DNA of 38,976 bases from Pallidibacillus pasinlerensis (GTDB lineage Bacteria > Bacillota > Bacilli > Bacillales > Caldibacillaceae). The notes under the pieces are model-generated. The model was not told where the DNA came from, did not search any database, and saw only the letters and a list, made by a program, of their open reading frames with translations. Of the stretch, positions 10,346 through 17,756 are shown piece after piece (positions within the stretch are counted from its first letter, which is position 1; each line of letters starts with the position of its first letter). The position numbers and the translations under genes are program-made. The DNA lies in assembly GCF_009996845.1 (NCBI RefSeq), contig NZ_JAACYS010000022.1, positions 1-38,976 of the forward strand, given 5' to 3'.

Positions 10346-11296
10346 TTGATTTCGTTAAAAGATATCCAAGATGCACGAGACCGAATAAGTGATATAGCGT
10401 ATATCACACCTATTTTACAATCAGAACAACTTTCAATTCGTTGTGGTAATCGAATCTCTTTAAAATCAGAACATCTGCAAAAAACCGGTTCTTTTAAAAT
10501 TCGCGGTGCGACAAATAATGTAAAAAATGCAATAGAAAATGGTGCTAAGTATGTTACAACTGCATCTTCTGGTAACCATGGTCAGGCAGTTAGCTATGTG
10601 GCAAATAAATATAATATTCCAGCCACAATTGTTGTTCCAGAAAATATTACGAAAACAAAATTGGATGCCATTCAAGCATATAACGGACAAATCGTAAAAT
10701 GTGGCACGACTTCTGCTGAGCGGTTACCAAGAGCGAAAGAAATCGCGGAAGAAAAAAACGGAGTGTATATTGCACCCTATGACGATCCCTACACAATGGC
10801 CGGACAAGGCACGGTCGCTCTCGAGATTTTAGATCAAGTGGATAACATTGATGCAATTGTTGTCCCAATTGGCGGTGGCGGTCTCATAGCAGGAATTTTA
10901 ACAGCGGTAAAAGAAACAAACCCTAACATAAAAGTGATTGGTGTCGAGCCGGAAATGGCAAATGATACATATTTATCAATACAAAATAAAAAGATCACTT
11001 CAATACCAGCTACCACCACAATTGCTTATGGATTACGTACTAATCTGCCCGGTGATTTAACTTTTCCTGTCATAATGAAATATTTAGATGATTTAGTCCT
11101 CGTAAGTGAAGATGAAATCCGTTATGCTTTTACTTTTGTTTTAGAACGGATGAAGCAATTAATTGAGCCATCCAGTGCAACGACGATTGCTGCTGCGATG
11201 TTTAATAAACTAAATCTACAAGGGAAAAATATTGTTACTGTCATTTCAGGTGGAAACGTTGATGTTGAAAAGATGAATCAATTTATTTTAAAATAG
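10346..11296 (+). CDS. Threonine/serine dehydratase without ACT domain
   Basis: PLP fold-type II enzyme, 316 aa, predicted to deaminate threonine or serine to the 2-oxo acid. Visible are the PLP lysine K51 in KTGSFKIRGA, the loop SSGNHGQAVS and IGGGGLIAG. The C-terminus stops after the catalytic domain, so ACT feedback control is absent. That points to a catabolic TdcB-like or serine-racemase-like role. I choose the TTG at 10346: AAAGGAG lies 9 nt before it, while the ATG at 10337 directly abuts that ribosome site. It is a single gene behind a terminator-like hairpin. Serine racemase activity cannot be excluded from sequence. Confidence 0.88.
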   Translation: MISLKDIQDARDRISDIAYITPILQSEQLSIRCGNRISLKSEHLQKTGSFKIRGATNNVKNAIENGAKYVTTASSGNHGQAVSYVANKYNIPATIVVPENITKTKLDAIQAYNGQIVKCGTTSAERLPRAKEIAEEKNGVYIAPYDDPYTMAGQGTVALEILDQVDNIDAIVVPIGGGGLIAGILTAVKETNPNIKVIGVEPEMANDTYLSIQNKKITSIPATTTIAYGLRTNLPGDLTFPVIMKYLDDLVLVSEDEIRYAFTFVLERMKQLIEPSSATTIAAAMFNKLNLQGKNIVTVISGGNVDVEKMNQFILK

Positions 11297-11313
11297 TAAA
11301 CTTTTATAATAAA

Positions 11314-11351
11314 AGAGTCTAATTATACAACCAATGTATTTATTAGACTCT
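11314..11351. terminator. Hairpin after the second dehydratase
   Basis: Arms AGAGTCTAAT / ATTAGACTCT with an 18-nt loop, 17 nt after the stop. No T run follows on the plus strand. On the minus strand TTTTATTATAA follows, so it may work better for the leftward fragment. Confidence 0.5.
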
Positions 11352-11434
11352 ATATCCTCTCCTAAGTGAGTTCTTTTTCAATTAAACAACTCCTCAAATA
11401 TCATTGGAATTACATAACCTTTAACATAATTTTA

Positions 11435-11704
11435 TTATTGTTTTTTTATCGGTAAAAACCCAGAGAATAGAATTAAAGAATATGCCCAAAGTAACCAAGA
11501 CCCAAATATTCGGTCCATTGCTGGTTCTATGTTAACAAATATTGTTGAAAAGAAGATTAATACAATTGAATCAATTAACAACTCAGGTAAAGCAATGAGA
11601 ATAGCTGCTTTAACTTGTTGAAGGGCATTTACTCTTTTCCATCGGTATATCGGAATAGTAAGCATATATATTAAAGGAACTACGAATAAGTAGGTCGCGA
11701 TTAA
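11435..11704 (-). pseudogene. C-terminal fragment of a small membrane protein (DUF5367-like)
   Basis: The frame is open from just after a stop at about 11706 (LLIATYLFVVPLIYM) down to KKQ at 11435, with three hydrophobic segments. The internal ATG at 11665 has no ribosome site and lies inside a membrane segment, so this looks like the last about 90 residues of a longer protein whose start has been lost. The pattern resembles DUF5367 membrane proteins of Bacilli, a weak recognition. Its upstream end merges with the tail of the ORF at 11701, which suggests a deletion joint. Confidence 0.5.
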
Positions 11705-11898
11705 TAATTATGTGGTACAGTATGGTTTCGAATATATTGCAATAAAGCCATAAGCTCCCAGTCTTTTTCGAGACTGAGTACTTCTAACTGAACTGGATAA
11801 TCAAAACCTGGAATCGAATAATCCGTTGGAACAAAATCAAGAGTGCCGTTTCCAAGCCCTAACTTTTTATCCGAGGCTATATAATAATAATGTGTCAT
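11701..11898 (-). CDS. Hypothetical protein, probably truncated
   Basis: 65 aa starting MTHYYYIASDKK. The ATG at 11898 follows GGAGTGGGAAAA and is preferred to the TTG five codons upstream. The opening YYYIAS resembles the start of a roughly 150-residue family of unknown function in Bacilli, so the short length suggests an internal or C-terminal deletion. The stop coincides with the edge of the next fragment. It lies 17 nt downstream of the acetyltransferase. No function is assigned. Confidence 0.45.
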   Translation of the reverse strand: MTHYYYIASDKKLGLGNGTLDFVPTDYSIPGFDYPVQLEVLSLEKDWELMALLQYIRNHTVPHNY

Positions 11899-11915
11899 TT
11901 TTTCCCACTCCAAAA

Positions 11916-12464
11916 TTATACATGGCTGTTAAAATACTCTTCTTTAGTTAAAGAATAGTATAAACTAGTTACTTCTTTGTTACCTAATCGCTTCAAAATA
12001 TTCTTCTTTTTAAATCGATATTGAAACCCGCATTTTTCACACACCCTTTTAGAATTATAATTGAAATCAAAATGACCACACCAAATTATGTCTAAATCTA
12101 ATTTTTCAAAACCATATTGAATCACACGATTAACGGCTTCTGGAATCATGCCTCTTCCCCAGTAGTCTGGATTTAATACATACCCGATTTCCTTTTGTTT
12201 TAAATCTACTAAACCCTTATCAGGTTGACGATCATGGAGACCGACACCACCAATCACTTTATTTTCTTCTTTCAAAACGACAGCATATGTATCATTTTCT
12301 TCGATAAATAATTTGATAACTTCTTTACTTTCGTCTTCACTATTGTGAGGTGCCCATCCTGCATTTGGGCCAACTAACTCACTTTTCGCATATTCATATA
12401 AATCTTTACTATCCGATTCTTTCCATTGACGTAATATTAATCGTTCAGAAAATAATGTCTCCAT
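11916..12464 (-). CDS. GNAT acetyltransferase, RimJ/RimL-like
   Basis: 182 aa, full length for the family. It begins with TLFSERLILRQW, the usual RimL-type opening. The acetyl-CoA loop is YWGRGMIPEAV, and the C-terminal half holds YNSKRVCEKCGF, the conserved N-S-x-R/x-C-E-K-x-GF block. It is predicted to acetylate a protein N-terminus or a small amine in the cytosol. The substrate is unknown. The ATG follows GAGGTGAATTAA. It is the only intact acetyltransferase among three at this locus. Confidence 0.88.
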   Translation of the reverse strand: METLFSERLILRQWKESDSKDLYEYAKSELVGPNAGWAPHNSEDESKEVIKLFIEENDTYAVVLKEENKVIGGVGLHDRQPDKGLVDLKQKEIGYVLNPDYWGRGMIPEAVNRVIQYGFEKLDLDIIWCGHFDFNYNSKRVCEKCGFQYRFKKKNILKRLGNKEVTSLYYSLTKEEYFNSHV

Positions 12465-12492
12465 TTAATTCACCTCAAATTATGCATTATTA

Positions 12493-12921
12493 TTACTTGG
12501 TTACCCTTTTTACAAAATACGCCGAATCATTTAGATGTTTGAATCCATTTTTTTATAAAAATTATATGCTGGCACATCCAAATCAGTCATTAAAGTAATA
12601 AATTGGAACTCATTTTTATTTAATGCAACAGAGGGACGGGTTCGGTGTTTCTATATTAAAATAGATTCTCGGCAATGCAAAAGAGGAATGAAACTAAGGA
12701 AAAGGCCTAGCACCTCTATATCAGTATAGAATCAAGGGACCTGTCCCCTTGTATCCCCTTGTACCCCAAGAAAGCGAATTATTATTATCCATCAAATCTT
12801 TCATATATAAATCTAATTGCTCCTCATTCCACTGATCGAACCATGGTTCATTTGAAAAGACATCAAAAAAAAGTTCTTTCATTTTTTTGTAATCATCTTT
12901 TTCTAATATACGAACGTTCAT
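12493..12921 (-). pseudogene. GNAT acetyltransferase gene split by the repeat, frameshifted
   Basis: The N-terminal part, from ATG 12921 behind GGGGGGTTC, encodes MNVRILEKDDYKKMKELFF and on to DNNNSLSW near 12765, where the reading frame enters the REP-like copy B. On the far side (12621 downward) the C-terminal part continues: NEFQFITLMTDLD, VPAYNFYKKM, then, after loss of one G, GFKHLNDSAYFVKRV and a stop at 12493. About 70-80 residues with the acetyl-CoA loop are missing. So there is an insertion, a deletion and a frameshift. Confidence 0.85.
12622..12763 (+). repeat. REP/MITE-like repeat, copy B inside a GNAT gene
   Basis: Collinear with 9994-10135 at constant offset 2628. The few differences include AAGGAAAAGGCC against AAAGAAAAAGCT. 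It sits exactly between the two halves of a broken acetyltransferase gene, so it either inserted there or was carried in by the recombination that deleted the middle of the gene. Confidence 0.85.
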
Positions 12922-12986
12922 AAGAACCCCCCAATGTCAAAATAGTATATGACAGTATGAGTAAAATTATTGTGGGCAAAATTTAA

Positions 12987-13034
12987 CCCCCTCATTTGTT
13001 GAGGGAACGTTAGAACGCTCAACAAATGAGGGGG
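12987..13034. repeat. 17-bp perfect inverted repeat at the edge of the ISLre2 fragment
   Basis: Arms CCCCCTCATTTGTTGAG (12987-13003) and CTCAACAAATGAGGGGG (13018-13034), with a 14-nt loop holding AACGTT. It lies 113 bp before the transposase start and may mark the left end of the element. No T tract follows the G-rich arm. Confidence 0.7.
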
Positions 13035-13146
13035 CCACCAAGCGAAAGCGCGGTAGTTAATAAGCAAATAACATGAAAAAGAGGGTTACTCCTTGGTAGA
13101 ATGATAGTCAACCAAAACAACCATTACCGAGAAAGGAGTATCCCTC

Positions 13147-13317
13147 ATGGAAAAGAATATCACAAAATATCCAAATTTAAAAGAAATTGAGCAAATGGTT
13201 TGGAGGCAATTACAAGATACCTTCTCCAGCGTTATGAAAAATATTTTGGAGGATATGGATCAACAGATTGCAGAAGAACGAGATAAAAAACGCTATCGAC
13301 TCATTGATAAAAGAAAA
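13147..13317 (+). pseudogene. ISLre2-family transposase, N-terminal fragment
   Basis: The ATG behind AGAAAGGAG encodes about 57 residues typical of ISLre2 (UPF0236) transposases: ITKYPNLKEIEQMVW, a helical stretch, then EERDKKRYRLIDKR. At about 13317 the homology stops and the sequence becomes an acetyltransferase fragment on the opposite strand. The catalytic region is absent, so the element is dead. The upstream region 12987-13146 probably belongs to the same element. Confidence 0.8.
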
Positions 13318-13497
13318 TATCATATAATCCTTAATACGCTCGTATGTAATATCTGATTTTTGATGACTAGCTAAATATTTTAATCCCATATCCGCTAATT
13401 GTTTATATGCCGTGTTTAAAACATGAGTAAGTTGATCAATATCATCTAAATCAATTCTAAACGTGCGGATTTCAATACCATTACCAAACTTTATCAT
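13318..13497 (-). pseudogene. GNAT acetyltransferase, N-terminal fragment
   Basis: From ATG 13497 it reads MIKFGNGIEIRTFRID and DQLTHVLNTAYKQLADMG, ending in ITYERIKD near 13325. It looks like the first about 58 residues of a GNAT enzyme. Beyond the junction the frame only crosses the transposase antisense, so the apparent 95-aa ORF is a chimera. The acetyl-CoA loop is missing. Confidence 0.7.
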
Positions 13498-13574
13498 TAT
13501 TTCATTACCCCTAATTTAAAAATATTGGAACGATGTGAAATTGACCTACAAAATAATTCAATAATGTTTCGTCT

Positions 13575-14018
13575 CTATTTTTCCTTTCTTGTCAACCTTT
13601 GAAAATACAGAAAAATCGGAAGCGGTATTACAATCCATCCTAAACTTTTAATTAAACCGTTTAGTGCACGTTCCTTTTCCCGATTTACCTCGTTGTCAAC
13701 ATAATCATCGTACATCACTTTTATTTGTTCATTTGAATACTGCTGTTTTGCTTGTTCATTAACATTGTCATAAATCACTTTATATTCTTCAAAACTTTGT
13801 ACATACACATTTGGTGAAACGTAATCAGCAATTGACATAAATGCACCAATTGAACCACCAATTGTCATCATTAATGTTGCAAAAAGGACTAAATACACAT
13901 ACAAATTTCGAAACATATCCTCACCATCTCCAATCGACTTTTGTCTTGAAACTGTAACAATTCCGAAAATACTTGCAATGATTAAAGATCCTAAAATTAT
14001 TAATATCATACTTGTCAT
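13575..14018 (-). CDS. Hypothetical membrane protein (147 aa)
   Basis: No function recognised. Three hydrophobic segments are visible: residues about 1-22, about 40-65 and about 125-140. An acidic, tyrosine-rich soluble stretch (about 68-118) lies between the second and third, and a basic RLTRKEK tail ends the protein. The ATG at 14018 follows GGGGTGATATT. It appears intact amid broken neighbours. The middle segment weakly recalls the DUF5671 family. Confidence 0.6.
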   Translation of the reverse strand: MTSMILIILGSLIIASIFGIVTVSRQKSIGDGEDMFRNLYVYLVLFATLMMTIGGSIGAFMSIADYVSPNVYVQSFEEYKVIYDNVNEQAKQQYSNEQIKVMYDDYVDNEVNREKERALNGLIKSLGWIVIPLPIFLYFQRLTRKEK

Positions 14019-14219
14019 AATATCACCCCATTCGGCTATTCAAGCATATTTATTTTTTTCTGCATCATGTTCCTTTCTCTACCTATTACCAAAGTTTCTC
14101 CTTCTTAATTTATACCCTTACCAATATTTTACTACAATTTAACAGTGCTTACCCCATTACTTCCGAAATATTTTTTAGAATCTAATGAAGAAATAAAATT
14201 GAAGAAAGAAGGAAATGAC

Positions 14220-14486
14220 ATGACAACGACTAATCAGAAAAATTTGATTAAAAGTCCAAAATTATTAATCGTTGCCGTTGTATTAGGTGTTATTTTAAAT
14301 CCATTAAATACAACGATGATCACAATCGCGCTACCCTCGATAAAAAGTGAGTTTCAACTAACATCAACAGATATTTTTTTCATGGGGGTAACCGGTGTTG
14401 TTTTATTTAACCTTTTACAATTTCTAGCTTTAGAACAAACGACAGCAACAAATGTTGGTTTAATCTCTACGTTAAAAACTTCATAG
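14220..14486 (+). pseudogene. Fusion of MFS and EamA transporter fragments
   Basis: From ATG 14220 (behind GAAGGAA) the first about 50 residues are the N-terminus of a DHA2-type MFS permease (VLGVILNPLNTTMITIALPS, then IKSEFQLTSTDI). The frame then changes family: GVTGVVLFNLLQFLALEQTT and NVGLISTL are typical of an EamA/DMT transporter. The frame ends by running into the antisense of a DJ-1/PfpI gene start. The product would be a non-functional chimera of about 88 aa. Confidence 0.75.
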
Positions 14487-14554
14487 GGTCCTGTAAAATC
14501 TTATGCATCGACATAATCAAATAGTAGAATGCCAACATTATATTTTTTGAGCAT
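14476..14554 (-). pseudogene. DJ-1/PfpI family protein, N-terminal fragment
   Basis: ATG 14554 stands behind a strong GGGAGGAGGATT site and reads MLKKYNVGILLFDYVDA, then a TAA stop, then DFTGPYEVF, the classical start of DJ-1/PfpI-type glutamine-amidotransferase-like proteins. The homology ends at the joint with the EamA fragment near 14474. Only about 26 residues survive, with an in-frame stop. Confidence 0.7.
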
Positions 14555-14773
14555 ATTAATCCTCCTCCCTACACCTAATATCCCCCCTCCAGTATAAAAG
14601 TAAATACAAATATCTGATTATTCATAAATTTATCAACTCGACTTTTATGTATTTTTTCAAATATGTACAAGAGAGTTTGAATAATAGTTATTATTTTGGA
14701 AATTTTATTATTGAGGTGATAGAACCATTTATTGTACCAATCGTGTATTAGGCTTATCCTTAAAAACACAATG

Positions 14774-14802
14774 AAATGACGTGTGCCATTCACACGTCAT
14801 TT
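14774..14802 (-). terminator. Terminator of the 61-aa membrane protein gene
   Basis: Twelve-bp stem AAATGACGTGTG / CACACGTCATTT with a 5-nt loop, 27 nt after the stop codon of the gene at 14829. The T tail on the minus strand is weak (TCATTGTGTTTTT). Confidence 0.65.
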
Positions 14803-14828
14803 ATATAAGTATTCATAATCAGAATTTG

Positions 14829-15014
14829 TTAACTTGCCTTCTCATTTAAAAATCGAAATAATAGCCCTGTACCAACGATGTTTGAGATAATGCTAATACC
14901 AATTATCATGCTCCAAAGAATTGTCGGAATTTTTGATATCGGCAAAATAAATGATAGCATTAAGAACATACATCCTACTAAAACTAGAACAAGTCCTTTA
15001 TCTCTATTATTCAT
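14829..15014 (-). CDS. Small hypothetical membrane protein (61 aa)
   Basis: Two hydrophobic segments (residues about 7-27 and 32-54) with a basic N-terminus (NNRDK) and a charged C-terminus. AAAGGGG lies about 9 nt before the ATG, and a hairpin follows the gene, which supports it as a real gene. No family recognised. Confidence 0.55.
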   Translation of the reverse strand: MNNRDKGLVLVLVGCMFLMLSFILPISKIPTILWSMIIGISIISNIVGTGLLFRFLNEKAS

Positions 15015-15094
15015 TTACGCGACCCCTTTCCACGTTAAGTTTTTACAGAAAAAGGTAAATTTCATAAATATTATATTATAAAATTAAAATCATT

Positions 15095-15313
15095 TTAAGC
15101 ACAACAATAAATGGCAGCATCAAAAGCATCTTCAGGTATATAAATCATGCCGTCTATTATTTTATAAGGAATATCATTTTTTTCTAATAATTCAGTTGTA
15201 TTACTGTTTGTTTTCTCTCCCCATTTAACAAAATCTTTACTATATTCTTTTTTACAAGCAGATAATTATAAAATACAAGATAATAGTAAAATTAAAGTAA
15301 GTTTGCATGTCAT
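15095..15313 (-). pseudogene. Small lipoprotein gene with an in-frame stop
   Basis: The ATG at 15313 has an excellent AAGGAGGATCT site. The frame reads MTCKLTLILLLSCIL, TAA, then LSACKKEYSKDFVKWGEK and on to a clean stop at 15095, 73 codons in all. LSAC is a lipobox, so the TAA falls inside the signal peptide. Everything else is intact. That suggests a very recent nonsense mutation or a base-call error. Confidence 0.7.
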
Positions 15314-15486
15314 GTAGATCCTCCTTAAAGGTGATTCATTCCAAAATTCCAATTATTAATAGATAATTATTGTTCAAAAATAAAAAGGTAATCTATAATC
15401 TTAATCAAAAGTTTTTAAAGAATAAGATGTCGGGAAAAAACGTTACCATATTTTACTATTAAACGGAATTGTACTACAAATAAAAA
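15314..15486. other. Intergenic, AT-rich, no gene
   Basis: I see nothing coding between the lipoprotein remnant and the terminator at 15487. A 36-codon open stretch directly after the PASTA gene (about 15510-15616, with NERYYENRLDLPSGLTKKLF) looks protein-like, but it runs through the terminator hairpin and has no ribosome site. It may be a remnant. Confidence 0.4.
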
Positions 15487-15508
15487 AGCACAGAAATTTA
15501 TCTGTGCT
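15487..15508 (-). terminator. Terminator downstream of the PASTA/ABC operon
   Basis: Stem AGCACAGA / TCTGTGCT with a 6-nt loop, followed by TTTTTTATTTG on the minus strand, about 110 nt after the PASTA gene. Confidence 0.8.
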
Positions 15509-15616
15509 CCCTTATTCCTCATAAATAATTTTTTCGTTAAACCGCTTGGTAGATCCAAGCGATTTTCATAATAGCGTTCATTCAAATCCAATATTTGAAT
15601 GACAAAGTTAACTTCT

Positions 15617-17077
15617 TTATTTTTCAATATCTTCTATAATTTCTTCTCCTTCATTAAGCTCTTCTTCGAAATGTGCGATTGGGTTTGCATTTTCGTTATT
15701 GCTAACGTGTATCTCTACAGTATATTTCAATGGCACATATTCATTAAATTTACTCATCCCAACGATAGTCCCCTTTACTTCCGGAGCATCGACGTACTTC
15801 ACAACATATTTAATATTTGCACCTTTTGACTCATATTCTTCAAAAAACAAACTCGGTAAGTCTCCTTCTAATTGGCCACGAAAGTCTTTTAAATACGGTT
15901 TTCCTAATGAATAGGTTACAGTAACAGACTTATCATCATTCGTTAATAATTTTGTACCAGCACCTACTGATTGTGATATGAATCGTCCATATGGAACATT
16001 TTCGTTGTATACTTGTTTCACCGTCACATTTAAATCCGGATTACTTGTGGCAGCCTCATTTGCGTTTAGTTTTGAGAAGTCTGGCACAATAACTGCTTTC
16101 CCTACTGAAACAACAACTTCCATCGTATCTCGTTTCGCAACTTTTTCATCCGGAGCGACACTTTGTCTTATAATAAATCCTGCTTCAATCTCATCAGAAT
16201 CCTCTTCAACAAATGTTATCTCTATTTCATTAGTATTTGCCCATGTTTCCACTTCTTCTTTTGCTTTTCCTTTAAAATCAGGTACGACGATGTTTTTTTC
16301 AAAGACTTCTTTCCCTTTTGAATAATAAACTGCTGCTCTATGCTTACGTTTATATTCAGTTGGTTCAATGTCACTATCCATAATTGTAAGTTTTATAAAT
16401 GAACCTTCTTCTATTTCATCGCTAAATTCTTTCACAATCTGTAAATTATCCGCTTTATTTTCTTCAATCCAATTTTCAGCTTCCATTAGAGTCATAGTAG
16501 AAAAGTCAGGCAGCGGAATAACTTCATCTGGATCTGGACCTAAACTAACCGTTAATTGAAGTGTACTTCCTTTTCGAATTTTTTCTCCTTCTTGTACACT
16601 TTGTGAAATAATATGATTTGCATTATATTCCTTATTGTGTTCTTGTAGTAACTCAATCTCTACCTCGTTTTCTTTTGCCCAAGTACGTGCTTCTGAAACA
16701 GGTTTTCCGACAAAGTTTTCGAGCTTAACATGTACCATCGTATGGTAAATAAAGAAAATTAATACAGAAACAATAAGGACACCTAAAATACCGAAACCGA
16801 TTTTTATAGTCTTTTTCCTTTTATAGTCTAAATCTATTTCAACGTTTTCATCCACTGCACGGTTTCGACTCGTTCTTGTTGATAATCGATTCGATTGAAC
16901 GTTCGTATCTACTTTCTGATTATCATTTATTGAAGTAGAACTAACATTTTGTTCCGATTGTTCTTGAGACTGTATTTCTTCACCTAATCCATCACTTTTA
17001 GATTCTTTTTTTTGCTCTTGTTCATTTATCAAATCTTGATAATTGTCTTTATTAAATTTTGATAAAAAATCACTCAT
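15617..17077 (-). CDS. PASTA-domain membrane protein (no kinase domain)
   Basis: 486 aa. Residues 1-88 are hydrophilic, probably cytoplasmic and disordered. They are followed by the basic DYKRKKTIK and one transmembrane helix at about 91-113. Outside are about four PASTA-like repeats (about 115-182, 185-257, 262-327, 328-394; cores such as VPDFKGKAKEEVETWA and ISQSVGAGTKL), then a further beta-rich domain and an acidic tail. PASTA repeats bind peptidoglycan or muropeptides in PrkC-type kinases and PBPs. Here the kinase is absent. The start overlaps the ATPase stop by 8 nt, so the two are translationally coupled. A role as cell-wall sensor or partner for the ABC system is inferred. Confidence 0.85.
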   Translation of the reverse strand: MSDFLSKFNKDNYQDLINEQEQKKESKSDGLGEEIQSQEQSEQNVSSTSINDNQKVDTNVQSNRLSTRTSRNRAVDENVEIDLDYKRKKTIKIGFGILGVLIVSVLIFFIYHTMVHVKLENFVGKPVSEARTWAKENEVEIELLQEHNKEYNANHIISQSVQEGEKIRKGSTLQLTVSLGPDPDEVIPLPDFSTMTLMEAENWIEENKADNLQIVKEFSDEIEEGSFIKLTIMDSDIEPTEYKRKHRAAVYYSKGKEVFEKNIVVPDFKGKAKEEVETWANTNEIEITFVEEDSDEIEAGFIIRQSVAPDEKVAKRDTMEVVVSVGKAVIVPDFSKLNANEAATSNPDLNVTVKQVYNENVPYGRFISQSVGAGTKLLTNDDKSVTVTYSLGKPYLKDFRGQLEGDLPSLFFEEYESKGANIKYVVKYVDAPEVKGTIVGMSKFNEYVPLKYTVEIHVSNNENANPIAHFEEELNEGEEIIEDIEK

Positions 17078-17741
17078 TGGATGTCAGCACACCTTTCCTC
17101 AATAGGAAGGACTGATCAGATTGAACAGCAACTTCATTGGCGTGCGTAACAACGATAACACACTTCTCATGTTCGTGGGCTAATTTTTTAAAAATATCAA
17201 TAATCTCCTGCTCCATCTCTTCATCAAGGTTTCCTGTTGGCTCATCGGCAAGAATTAATTCCACATTCGTCGCCAGTGCACGAGCAATTGCAACACGTTG
17301 TTGCTCTCCTCCAGAAAGTTTATTTACAGGTCTGTCAGCCTTCTCCTTTGAAATACCAATGTAATCCAGTAAATTATAAGCTACTGTTTTTTTGTCTTCA
17401 GGAACTTCATTTTCCGTAATGGACATTGGAATTAACACATTTTCTACAGCTGTAAAGGTCGGGATTAAATTATAACTTTGAAATATAATTCCCACATGAT
17501 TTCGACGATATTTTTCATAACCAATTTTCTTAATGTCTTCACCTTTAAATAATACCGTTCCACTATGTGGTGTATCCAAAGCTCCGAGTAAAGATAATAA
17601 GGTCGTTTTTCCAGATCCCGATTGTCCTAAAATTGTATAAAATTTGCCCTTTTCAAAAGCGATCGATGTATCTTTTAAAATATACCGACGCATGTCCCCA
17701 TCTTGGTAATAATAATTTAGTTCTTTTGCTTCTAAAATCAT
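17070..17741 (-). CDS. ABC transporter ATP-binding protein, MacB/LolD type
   Basis: 223 aa with a complete nucleotide-binding domain: Walker [10 protein letters not shown] (39-47), Q-loop in IIFQSYNL, signature [15 protein letters not shown], Walker [14 protein letters not shown] and the switch His in VVTHANEV. This is the class that powers MacB/FtsX-fold permeases acting by mechanotransmission. It lies 15 nt after the permease gene and overlaps the PASTA gene, so the three form one operon. A GAGG-type ribosome site precedes the ATG. Confidence 0.92.
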   Translation of the reverse strand: MILEAKELNYYYQDGDMRRYILKDTSIAFEKGKFYTILGQSGSGKTTLLSLLGALDTPHSGTVLFKGEDIKKIGYEKYRRNHVGIIFQSYNLIPTFTAVENVLIPMSITENEVPEDKKTVAYNLLDYIGISKEKADRPVNKLSGGEQQRVAIARALATNVELILADEPTGNLDEEMEQEIIDIFKKLAHEHEKCVIVVTHANEVAVQSDQSFLLRKGVLTSNE

Positions 17742-17756
17742 TTCCTCACCTCTTGA

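Noticed and set aside
9994-12763. CRISPR array
   Set aside because: The two long repeats are 2.6 kb apart with genes between. The short arrays have no unique spacers, and no cas gene is present.
12721-12921. 66-aa ORF as a complete gene
   Set aside because: Its last residues are encoded by the repeat copy. Only the GNAT N-terminus is real, so it is annotated as part of a pseudogene.
13210-13497. 95-aa ORF as a complete protein
   Set aside because: The second half is the antisense of the ISLre2 transposase fragment.
14575-14793. 72-aa leftward ORF
   Set aside because: No ribosome site and no recognisable family. The sequence looks like AT-rich background.
15415-15627. 70-aa leftward ORF after the PASTA gene
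   Set aside because: It reads straight through the terminator hairpin and has no ribosome site. The first 36 codons look protein-like but cannot be called a gene.
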